Positions 6,838 to 13,003 of a stretch of DNA of 13,003 bases are shown here, piece after piece (positions within the stretch are counted from its first letter, which is position 1; each line of letters starts with the position of its first letter). Source of the DNA: SMXL01 sp964527795 (lineage in GTDB: Bacteria > Bacteroidota > Rhodothermia > Rhodothermales > UBA10348). Location: contig CAZGOS010000077.1 of NCBI GenBank assembly GCA_964527795.1, forward strand, positions 1 through 13,003. Reading direction: 5' to 3'. Made by a program: the position numbers and the translations under genes. Under the pieces are notes generated by a model. That model saw only the letters and a list, made by a program, of their open reading frames with translations. It did not search any database and was not told the DNA's origin.

Positions 6838-7052
6838 AAAGATTCGACCGCAGTCGGAGCACATATGGGCTTTATCTGACCTTTCTCCTTGTACGCGTCT
6901 GACCAGAATCCTTTCCTGGCTTCAAACGGAGCATAAGACATTGCTACATGCCCTATTCCGTCCCGATTAAAACCTGGATGAGTTGCATCGATCATTCCGG
7001 TCTCGTTCAGACCCCCATCGGAATCGGGACAAGCTTTCAGTTTTTCTTTCAT
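6817..7052 (-). pseudogene. Frameshifted small zinc-ribbon protein
   Basis: From ATG 7052 the minus strand reads MKEKLKACPDSDGGL then MIDATHPGFNRDGIGHV and SYAPFEARKGFW. In this frame the sequence continues to 6744 as an implausible run. Shifting one frame near 6885, after KGQIKP, gives HMCSDCGRIFLYETRR and a TAA at 6817-6819, a typical CxxC-G zinc-knuckle ending. The N-terminal half-knuckle reads C-P-D-S, where a C-P-x-C would be expected, so one ligand may be lost too. The likely ancestor was a protein of about 78 residues with two CxxC pairs. One base is missing in the shift region. It sits 61 bp after ppc on the same strand and may have been its operon partner. The family is not one I can name. 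Confidence 0.6.
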
Positions 7053-7113
7053 TCAGGACGCCAGATTACGGTTTTCAGATTTACGGAAACGAAGCCGTAC
7101 GTCACATGCGTTC

Positions 7114-9669
7114 TTACGCCGAGTTTCTGCTTGCGTTAATATTACCGTACAGCGAGCGTGTGACGATCTTTTCGTACACCGCCTTTCGATTCGTATTCAA
7201 TTCAATCTTTTGCAGGGCGTATTGCTGGATGACCAAGAGCGGCATCACGATATCTTCTCGAATCGCAATCGAATTCCTCGATACTGGTTCTTCTTCCATC
7301 AATTCCGTGTACCCGGAAACGAGTAAGACCATTTCTTTGGAAAGTTCAAACTCAGCGAGCAGCATACGCCAGAATGGGCCGTATTCGGCGTCATCCGCAA
7401 TGTAATTCGTAAGTTCGAAGTTGCATTTCGAAAGAGACATCATGCTGTTTAATACCAAAGTCTTAAAAAATGGGACCTCCCGGAACAGGGCCTTCACGTC
7501 GTCCAGTCTTCCGTCATCTACAATGGATTTAAAGGCCGATCCAATGCCGAAATACCCCGGTACATTCTGTTTCAACTGACTCCAGGAGCCAACAAAAGGG
7601 ATTGCACGCAGGTTTTTTAACGCCAGCGTTTCTTGAGTTCCGCGCGTCGCCGGTCGGCTGCCAACATTGGCTCGGATGTAGTAGCGAAGCGTACTTTTGT
7701 TTTCCAGGTAGGGAATGAACATCGGATGGTTTTTGAGAGCGGTGTATTTCTCATAACTCAGCCGCGCAAGTTCGTCAAACAACGCTCGAGAACTATTCGA
7801 AATAATGTTTTCGTTCTCGAAAACATTATTGTGGATTCCCGCCGCGATCAGTTGCTCACAATGATGTTTAAAATGCTCCTTCGTCCCATACATACTCGTG
7901 ATCACCTGACCCTGAATAGTCAGTTCGATCGCATGATTAGCGATGTTTCCACTTTGTGATGCATAAAACCGGTGCGTTTTACCTCCTCCTCTTGCCGGGG
8001 GCCCACCTCGGCCGTCAAAAAAGATGGCCTTGATGCCCGACTCGTCGCAGACAGAAGACAGCGCCTCTTTGGTTTTATGAATGGACCAATTAGCCTGAAG
8101 ATAGCCGCCATCCTTTGTGCCATCAGAGAATCCGAGCATCATCGTCTGCGTGTCGTGTCGACGGCGGACGTGGGAACGATAGTTCGGAAAATTGAACAGC
8201 GCCTCCATTATAGACCCGGCGTGGGCCATTCCGTCCACGGACTCAAACAGTGGAATGATGTCGATTCGGAAATCCTCCAGCCCCCAGCACCACCTGAAAA
8301 GGGCGAAGACAAACAAAACCGAAAAAATGTCTTCTGAGTAACTGATCACATACCGGTTGCATCCTTTCTCTCCGTTCTTGTCCTGTATTTGTCTAACCTG
8401 CCTGATGGTCTGGATCGTATCTCGGATCAAGTCATCTTCAAAATCTTCGGCGCTGATCTCGATGTCTCTGTTAAGCAGAACGGCGATCAACTCGTCCTTA
8501 TCCAGCTCGTCCAAGGTGCGTGAAATCACGCCATTTTGTACAAGAATCTGCAATACGACGCGCTTGTGAACATTGTGGTTTTGCCTGATGTCGATCGAGG
8601 CGAAGTGCGACTTGAAGATGTTGACCTTGTCGATAAATGAATCAACTTCCTCCAGATAGAGGCCGTTGTAGTCTGAGACAAGCTCTTTTCTGATCGTACG
8701 GAGCGGATTGATAATTTGCTCGAACGGCAGTGATGATTCGGGATCAAACATAGCCTCATACACGGCCTGTTTGAGCTGCGAGACTTTGTCTTCGACCTTC
8801 CTAAACGTCAATTTGCCCTCAAGGTCTTTCAACTCCTTGTAGTAGCATTTCATCAAGGTCGTTCGAAGTTCATCGGCTACCGCAGTCGTCGTTTCAGAGG
8901 TGACGTATGGGTTGCCATCGCGGTCACCACCTGGCCAGAATCCAAGTTGAATGATGTCGGTGTTATCGAAATCATCATCTCGCGTGGCTCTCTTTATCTC
9001 AGCATAGATCTCCCCCACGGCATCGAAATACACGTTCCGAAGGAAATAGATAATATTTCTTGCCTCCTCCAGAGGCGTCGGCTTATTCGACTTTATTAAT
9101 GATGTTAGTCCGAGTTGCTGAAGTGTAAGGTCAATGCTAGAGATGTCGTTGCCAGAGATGAAACGGCGAAGTTTGGCAATTATTTTCAGCACCGACGGGG
9201 GATAGAATTGGGTCGGATGTGCGGTAAAGACGATTCGCGTACCAAACGACGACAGATTTTCATGTACGCTTTTTCCATCCGAGATTTCCCCAGACGTACC
9301 CTCTGTCAAATGAATGTAATCCTTTAGCGACATATGCTCGTCGAATTCCTGTAGCAAAGGAAAGGCTGCGTCTTCAACGCTGTCAAACAGTACGACCTGT
9401 CTTTCCACGTACTGTATCACGCGGAACATAAAATCAATTTTGTCATCCTCGGACTCCAGCTCCGAGCGGGAGGCAAAAAATGAGTCCAGTATGTCGACTG
9501 GTGCACGCCCGCCATTCAGTCCTTCGCGGCATTCACTCTGCAATAGTGGAATCAAAACCCCTGTTTTCCGGATCTGCCGGAAGGGGAGACTTAAGAACAA
9601 GCTGTTGTACACGTTAAACTTATTCTGAACGGATCGCCGAAATTCCTGAACCTTAGTACTACTTTCCAT
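7114..9669 (-). CDS. ppc: Phosphoenolpyruvate carboxylase
   Basis: Catalyses PEP + bicarbonate to oxaloacetate + phosphate, replenishing the TCA cycle in the cytoplasm. The 851-residue length is slightly below the E. coli enzyme (883). Recognisable blocks include VFTAHPTQF (H151, matching the catalytic His of TAHPTE), FWPGGDRDGNPYVT (about 244-257), SIDIRQNHNVHKR, MMLGFSDGTKDGGYLQANW (K519), FFDGRGGPPARGGGKTH (about 550-566), VGSRPATRG and RAIPFVGSWSQLKQNVPGYFG. The usual FHGRGG is FDGRGG here (D552), and TAHPTE is TAHPTQ. I recall such variants from Bacteroidetes-type enzymes, but could not check. The C-terminus is NINASRNSA. The frame is intact. The start at ATG 9669 fits family N-termini. 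The gene stands between relics and appears to have its own upstream region. Confidence 0.95.
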   Translation of the reverse strand: MESSTKVQEFRRSVQNKFNVYNSLFLSLPFRQIRKTGVLIPLLQSECREGLNGGRAPVDILDSFFASRSELESEDDKIDFMFRVIQYVERQVVLFDSVEDAAFPLLQEFDEHMSLKDYIHLTEGTSGEISDGKSVHENLSSFGTRIVFTAHPTQFYPPSVLKIIAKLRRFISGNDISSIDLTLQQLGLTSLIKSNKPTPLEEARNIIYFLRNVYFDAVGEIYAEIKRATRDDDFDNTDIIQLGFWPGGDRDGNPYVTSETTTAVADELRTTLMKCYYKELKDLEGKLTFRKVEDKVSQLKQAVYEAMFDPESSLPFEQIINPLRTIRKELVSDYNGLYLEEVDSFIDKVNIFKSHFASIDIRQNHNVHKRVVLQILVQNGVISRTLDELDKDELIAVLLNRDIEISAEDFEDDLIRDTIQTIRQVRQIQDKNGEKGCNRYVISYSEDIFSVLFVFALFRWCWGLEDFRIDIIPLFESVDGMAHAGSIMEALFNFPNYRSHVRRRHDTQTMMLGFSDGTKDGGYLQANWSIHKTKEALSSVCDESGIKAIFFDGRGGPPARGGGKTHRFYASQSGNIANHAIELTIQGQVITSMYGTKEHFKHHCEQLIAAGIHNNVFENENIISNSSRALFDELARLSYEKYTALKNHPMFIPYLENKSTLRYYIRANVGSRPATRGTQETLALKNLRAIPFVGSWSQLKQNVPGYFGIGSAFKSIVDDGRLDDVKALFREVPFFKTLVLNSMMSLSKCNFELTNYIADDAEYGPFWRMLLAEFELSKEMVLLVSGYTELMEEEPVSRNSIAIREDIVMPLLVIQQYALQKIELNTNRKAVYEKIVTRSLYGNINASRNSA

Positions 9670-9751
9670 CAGATTTATCCACTTTGCGTATTACACACAT
9701 CGCAAGACCAGTCATCGCGTGTACGCCTCCCGCTGCAATTAGTATCAACCT

Positions 9752-9942
9752 TCACCGGATGACGATCTTCCTAACTGTCGTTCCCGTCCTCAGAAAGTAA
9801 ACTCCTGGACTAAGATCGCTGACATCTATGACGGTGGGACTGGACTTCGATAGAAACGCGGGTTATTACTCTGCGGCCGAGTGTATCGTAGGTGCCGAGA
9901 ACTCCGATTGCCGGAGCAAGATTTGTCTGCTGCAAACGAGGG
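9752..9942 (-). pseudogene. Relic of a T9SS C-terminal sorting domain
   Basis: In one minus frame the segment reads GTYDTLGRRVITRVSI. In the next frame it continues SPTVIDVSDLSPGVYFLRTG and TTVRKIVIR, then TGA at 9752-9754. Together these match the conserved end of type A sorting domains (D-x-LGR-x-V ... DVS-x-L-x-x-GVY-x-x-R ... RK-x-x-x). A frame change near 9840-9850 separates the halves, and no exported protein body lies upstream; the next upstream frame is the unrelated 218-aa gene ending at 9943. It is the 3' stub of a lost secreted protein. The remaining 9670-9751 shows no further gene. Confidence 0.6.
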
Positions 9943-10599
9943 TTATACTCGGCCCTCTCGTCTGTCAATGGCACAGCAAACCCGGTGCACCTGGAGAAAA
10001 AACTCCTCGTTTGTAACGAAGAGCATGATGGCCCTGTTGTACACTTCGATGCTTGTCGATCCTCCGCCGTGTTCGAGGAACAAGCGGTCGACCTGGAGTG
10101 GATCGCCCACAGTCGGGTCGCCATATACACCGGCTGCCCCAATGACCTGATTGTCGTGAATGACGAGAACCAACTCATGGGTGATAGCGCTACCTTTCAA
10201 GACAATTGTATCGAATCCCGATTCCTCCACAATGTCTTCGGTGAATCCGTAGGTATACGTGATCTTGTCTATGCGGGGCAGACCCACGCGCCCGCCTTTG
10301 TCCCAGACGGTATTGTGCCAATTGGAGATGAGGCCCTGATCCTCGCAGACCGGGCAAAACCAGAGAATGTTTGGCGTTCCCTGCTCAAAATAAGCGTGGA
10401 TCCGGCCTGAGCAGGCTTTTCGCTTGGGACGCCTGCGGCACGAAACAGCAATTTTGCGTGCCTCTTCCGATGGATTGGCCGTCAAACCACTGACAATGGA
10501 TCCCAAGTGATTTCCCATTCTCCTGACGCCCGACCGAGTCGTAGGTTGCCCTCGATCATCCAGGAAATGAGTCAAATCCGAGATCCATGTGTCACCCAT
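9943..10599 (-). CDS. Hypothetical protein with CxxC zinc-ribbon-like N-terminal half, 218 aa
   Basis: The N-terminal ~105 residues (MGDTWISDLTHFLDDRGQP, then GNHLGSIVSGLTANP) lead into a probable zinc ribbon with C54, C63, C82 and C85 (SCRRRPKRKACSGRI ... WFCPVCEDQGLISNW). I recall similar small proteins in many bacteria, without a known function. The second half (about 110-218; GVYGDPTVGDPLQVDRLFL, TSIEVYNRAIMLFVTNEEF) has no motif I recognise and may be a second domain. No signal peptide or membrane segment is seen, so it is probably cytoplasmic. It starts 37 bp after the 119-aa gene on the same strand, as the likely third gene of an operon. It ends just before the T9SS relic. Confidence 0.7.
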   Translation of the reverse strand: MGDTWISDLTHFLDDRGQPTTRSGVRRMGNHLGSIVSGLTANPSEEARKIAVSCRRRPKRKACSGRIHAYFEQGTPNILWFCPVCEDQGLISNWHNTVWDKGGRVGLPRIDKITYTYGFTEDIVEESGFDTIVLKGSAITHELVLVIHDNQVIGAAGVYGDPTVGDPLQVDRLFLEHGGGSTSIEVYNRAIMLFVTNEEFFLQVHRVCCAIDRREGRV

Positions 10600-10636
10600 T
10601 TTTCCACGCCCCGTGCTTGAATATGATAACGGTGAG

Positions 10637-10996
10637 TTAGCCGGTGCGCCGCGCTTTGAACTCGGATCGATCTCCCAGATGCAGATTGATCAAACCCACG
10701 ACTTCACTCTTACCTTTCAGCTTCATCCAGCCACTGCCGGTCATCGGATGCATGTCGTCTTGCCCTTCCCGGGTAAAGACGAAACGCCCTTTGCCGGACC
10801 CGTCTTCAATATACCCATCGAGATAGCCGCTGACGAGACCGAACTGGAAATTGCCGAGATTATTCGGTCGTACCTCAATGTAGGCTTGAACATCCATATT
10901 GAAGTAGGCATCGTCCCACTGCTCCATCTCGTAGATGTGCCAGGTACCGATGAAGTCGTGATCCGCCTCTGGTTGCTCGAAATTGACTTCGTTCAT
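10637..10996 (-). CDS. Conserved small cytoplasmic protein, 119 aa (GTWHIYEMEQW family)
   Basis: An acidic, beta-rich small protein with blocks GTWHIYEMEQWDDAYFNMD, QAYIEVRPNNLGNFQFGLV, SGYLDGYIEDGSGKGRFVF and SGWMKLKGKSEVVG, ending HLGDRSEFKARR. I recognise these blocks as recurring in scattered bacterial genomes, with no named function. The shape suggests a compact beta-barrel. No export signal is present. ATG at 10996 overlaps the end of the DUF6429-like gene by four bases (10993-10996), implying translational coupling and a shared role. It could be a stress or defence accessory protein, but nothing in the sequence proves this. Confidence 0.8.
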   Translation of the reverse strand: MNEVNFEQPEADHDFIGTWHIYEMEQWDDAYFNMDVQAYIEVRPNNLGNFQFGLVSGYLDGYIEDGSGKGRFVFTREGQDDMHPMTGSGWMKLKGKSEVVGLINLHLGDRSEFKARRTG

Positions 10997-11235
10997 TCCT
11001 CGTTTTTGAACAATTGGTCGAAGAGCCTCTTTGACTCTTCAATTGCTTCAGGCGTTAGCACAACCGATTTTGACTTCGACACGGGATCACTGATCCAGCC
11101 TTTCTCATGAAGCCGATTGAGTACGTCCCAGTCATGGCCTTTCCAGGCACGACCACCAAACTCGGTGGTGTCATGAAGCGTCAGCGATAGCAGCGCCAAA
11201 ACCGTCTGGTCTATCTTGTCGGTATCGTAATCCAT
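10993..11235 (-). CDS. DUF6429-like small protein, 80 aa
   Basis: The sequence MDYDTDKIDQTVLALLSLTL, then AWKGHDWDVLNRLHEKGWIS and DPVSKSKSVVLTPEAIEES, matches what I remember of the DUF6429 family. The DWDVLNRLHEKGWISDP segment resembles the recognition part of a winged helix, so DNA or RNA binding is possible but unproven. The start at ATG 11235 is supported by AGGA seven bases upstream. The stop overlaps the start of the 119-aa gene by four bases. It leads a likely three-gene operon, preceded by a promoter-like region with an inverted repeat. Confidence 0.8.
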   Translation of the reverse strand: MDYDTDKIDQTVLALLSLTLHDTTEFGGRAWKGHDWDVLNRLHEKGWISDPVSKSKSVVLTPEAIEESKRLFDQLFKNEE

Positions 11236-11266
11236 AGCATCGTCCTGGATCTAGAGCAAGTCGGCC

Positions 11267-11297
11267 GTGTCTATAACAATGAGACACTTTCTTACAA
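11267..11297 (-). promoter_or_regulatory. Putative promoter/operator of the small-protein operon
   Basis: A perfect inverted repeat with 6-bp arms, GTGTCT (11267-11272) and AGACAC (11282-11287), is separated by nine bases. On the minus strand, TTGTAA (11297-11292) and TATAGA (11275-11270) lie 16 bp apart, so the repeat would cover the -10 element. This would suit a repressor site. It lies about 32-52 bp before the ATG at 11235. A terminator hairpin is less likely because no T-run follows on either strand. Confidence 0.35.
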
Positions 11298-11365
11298 ATA
11301 ATTTAAGGTAGAATCCGACCTCAAGCGGTAGCTTCGACTCATCGCAAATGTTAGGCCATTTGACG

Positions 11366-12736
11366 TTATTGCAGCAACACCATCTTTCTCGTCAAGGTAA
11401 GCCCTTGAACTTCAATCCTATATAAATAAACGCCACTGGGCATCCGTAGACCTGCACGGTCCCGGCCATCCCACACCACTTCGTAGAATCCTACAGGTTT
11501 CTCTTCGTCCACAAGCGTTCGGATTTCCTGACCAAGTAAATTCATAACCTTCAACACGATCTGATCGCGCCGGGAAACTTCATATCGAATGCTGGTCGCC
11601 GGGTTGAATGGATTCGGGTAGTTTTGGTGCAAAGTGAAAGTACTTGGCGGTTCAGGTGAATAGGGTTCTTCAAAGCTGGTTGGCGTTTCATCAGGTGCTG
11701 TCGCGTAACCAATTCTCCCGGGAAAGGGAAAAAACTCCGGCAGGCCACTGACCCACATGCGGTAAAGGTCATCGTCTTTGATAATACTGGTCGCTCCGAG
11801 AGATGACGCCCATGAACCTGATATTCCTTTAAAAATGGGATTACCAGCATCCTTAATCCAGTTAATACCGTCCTGAGAAGTAGCATAACCAATTGCCGCA
11901 TTTCCCGTAGGCGTGTTAATGCCTTCATACCACATTTCGTACCCGGAGGTCGTAGTCAGGACGGAAGGGGCCCAAGCCCACAGTGCCTCCCAGGAGCCGA
12001 CATTACCGAGAGGTACGACCGGATCGCTGAACTGAAACGGCGCGTTTGTGGTTGTCGGGTCGTCATATTTTGTCCAGTTAATCCCGTCGGTTGACGTGGC
12101 GAGACCAATCCGCACCTTCGCATCAGGGAACGTACCGCCTGTGCCTCCTGAATACCACATCTTGAAGGTGTTCCCATCCTTAACAATAGAGCCAGTAACC
12201 ATATTTAAATCGTCCCACTCTCCGGGAGGACCTCGTTCGAGCACCGGCGTATCTCTTCTCGTCCATGCGATGCCATCGACAGATGTGGCATATCCAATCA
12301 TGTGTCCGGCTCCAGCGGGTGTTGTTGCCGTAAAACTTTCATACCACATCCGAAGTGTGTCGCCGTCCTGAACGACGACGGGGTGTTGAATTCCGACTCG
12401 GTCCCACATGCCGGGCCTGCCGGCCATAACGGGGTTACCACTATATCTTGTCCAGTTAATGCCGTCCATTGACCATGCGTAGCCAATTGAAGAATTGTTA
12501 TCGAAAATATGGCTGTTGATTTTCCCGGTATACCACATTCTCAGAGTGTCGTCTACTGAGATGACAGATTGCAAAAATGCAGTTCCTTCATCCCGGGTGC
12601 CAGGCGCGCCCAAATCAAGAACCGGGTTTCCCGCATGCTGCGTCCAATTAACTTGAGCGTGCGTGGCAGTGTAGCAAGCCAAGCAAAACACAATCGACAG
12701 GAAAACTTTTCGTCGAAATAAATCGATTAGTTTCAT
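11366..12736 (-). CDS. Secreted five-bladed beta-propeller (glycosidase-like) with T9SS sorting domain
   Basis: The 456-residue exported protein begins with a signal peptide (MKLIDLFRRKVFLSIVFCLA, cleavage probably after THA near residue 27). Residues 30-355 contain five repeats of the pattern GNPV(L/M) ... (L/F/Y)RMWY ... IGYA(T/W)S-x-DGI-x-W-T, the blade signature of GH43/GH32/GH130-like propellers. Examples are DDTLRMWYTG, GDTLRMWYES and SIGYAWSMDGINWTRYSGNP. I could not confirm a catalytic acid triad, so it may bind or act on carbohydrate. Residues from about 372 are a type A T9SS C-terminal domain (LHQNYPNPFNPATSIRYEV, LLGQEIRTLVDEEKPVGFYE, GVYLYRIE), which directs transport across the outer membrane. 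It appears monocistronic, with AT-rich DNA upstream but no clear promoter. Confidence 0.88.
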   Translation of the reverse strand: MKLIDLFRRKVFLSIVFCLACYTATHAQVNWTQHAGNPVLDLGAPGTRDEGTAFLQSVISVDDTLRMWYTGKINSHIFDNNSSIGYAWSMDGINWTRYSGNPVMAGRPGMWDRVGIQHPVVVQDGDTLRMWYESFTATTPAGAGHMIGYATSVDGIAWTRRDTPVLERGPPGEWDDLNMVTGSIVKDGNTFKMWYSGGTGGTFPDAKVRIGLATSTDGINWTKYDDPTTTNAPFQFSDPVVPLGNVGSWEALWAWAPSVLTTTSGYEMWYEGINTPTGNAAIGYATSQDGINWIKDAGNPIFKGISGSWASSLGATSIIKDDDLYRMWVSGLPEFFPFPGRIGYATAPDETPTSFEEPYSPEPPSTFTLHQNYPNPFNPATSIRYEVSRRDQIVLKVMNLLGQEIRTLVDEEKPVGFYEVVWDGRDRAGLRMPSGVYLYRIEVQGLTLTRKMVLLQ

Positions 12737-12836
12737 AGCAATTTTTCCGCCTCATTTTACTACAATTCATGAATCATTATGGGATTGGATTATCGGTCTA
12801 GCGGTTGGCGGATTTATTCGCGACTCCGTCGCTTCA

Positions 12837-13003
12837 TCAGTCGCCATGCTTCGCATTGCTCGTGTGCGGCGAGTATTCGTCCATATCCCAGAACAGTACT
12901 GTCCCGTTAAAAGTCGAAGAGGCGCAACTGGTTAGCATTGTAGCCCCCATGGAATGTGTGATCCGTTCCTGTAAGTGATTGGTAGATAGGAACTTTCTCA
13001 AAT
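12837..13003 (-). pseudogene. 3' end of a minus-strand gene, apparently frameshifted (partial)
   Basis: From the right edge, one minus frame reads FEKVPIYQSLTGTDHTF then HGGYNANQLRLFDF and stops at TAA (12907-12909). The next frame begins exactly there and continues NGTVLFWDMDEYSPHTSNAK to a TGA at 12837-12839. Removing one T from the T4 run at the junction joins them as LRLFDFNGTVLFWD, which reads as one continuous domain. Either the gene is frameshifted, or the true end is 12907. Its start lies beyond the window. The family is not recognised. A small hairpin (GCGAC, TCC, GTCGC; 12820-12832) follows. Confidence 0.4.

Noticed and set aside
9892..10410. Plus-strand open frame of 172 codons
   Set aside because: It is antisense to the 218-aa CxxC protein, with no recognisable motif and no ribosome binding site.
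10589..11110. Plus-strand open frame of 173 codons that looks fairly protein-like
   Set aside because: It lies opposite the GTWHIYEMEQW and DUF6429-like genes, whose minus-strand sequences match families I recognise. The antisense frame is a by-product.
12820..12832. GCGAC-TCC-GTCGC hairpin as terminator
   Set aside because: The arms are only five bases and no T-run follows on the minus strand, so it is too weak to call.

Overview
The window suggests a member of the Bacteroidota / Rhodothermota / Balneolota assemblage. The 12.7-11.4 kb gene ends in a typical type IX secretion (T9SS) sorting domain (YPNPFNPATSIRYEV ... GVYLYRIE ... KMVLL). A second, broken sorting-domain tail lies at about 9.8 kb. 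The phosphoenolpyruvate carboxylase carries motif variants that I associate from memory with Bacteroidetes enzymes. Shine-Dalgarno sequences are mostly weak. Base composition looks close to 50% GC. The species cannot be named from the sequence.

Layout. Nearly everything functional is on the minus strand. From 1 to 1378 there is the N-terminal 459 residues of a fused double-domain ABC importer permease (FbpB/PhnU-like), cut by the left edge. Next comes the conserved replication/recombination cluster, transcribed right to left: dnaX (4469-2451), ybaB/ebfC (2389-2051) and recR (2041-1421). The permease follows recR on the same strand. From 4.7 to 6.5 kb lie small envelope genes: a 112-aa protein coupled to a lipoprotein, then a second lipoprotein translationally coupled to a one-helix membrane protein. 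Three 9-bp repeats spaced exactly 23 bp apart precede the first lipoprotein, and a G10 run sits in the leader of the second pair. From 6.6 to 7.05 kb there are gene remains: the first ~55-65 codons of dinB (the only clear plus-strand gene) facing a frameshifted zinc-ribbon pseudogene. An intact 851-aa ppc follows (9669-7114). Behind it is a frameshifted T9SS-tail relic, then a likely three-gene operon of small cytoplasmic proteins: a DUF6429-like protein (11235-10993), a 119-aa protein (10996-10637) and a 218-aa CxxC protein (10599-9943). The last complete gene (12736-11366) encodes a secreted five-bladed beta-propeller resembling GH43/GH32/GH130 glycosidases, with a T9SS tail. The right edge holds the 3' end of one more minus-strand gene, apparently frameshifted.

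How the genes work together. DnaX loads the beta clamp, and EbfC and RecR are its usual neighbours in nucleoid organisation and RecFOR gap repair. Ppc is anaplerotic and stands alone. The propeller protein is an exported, surface-anchored or released carbohydrate-related protein.

No tRNA, rRNA, CRISPR array, insertion sequence or complete mobile element was seen, and no convincing intrinsic terminator. No gene-free stretch exceeds 300 bases. I did not find a clear new multi-gene system. The most worthwhile leads are the A8 slippery site in dnaX, the periodic repeat array, the G10 leader, the small-protein operon, and the cluster of relics flanking intact core genes.
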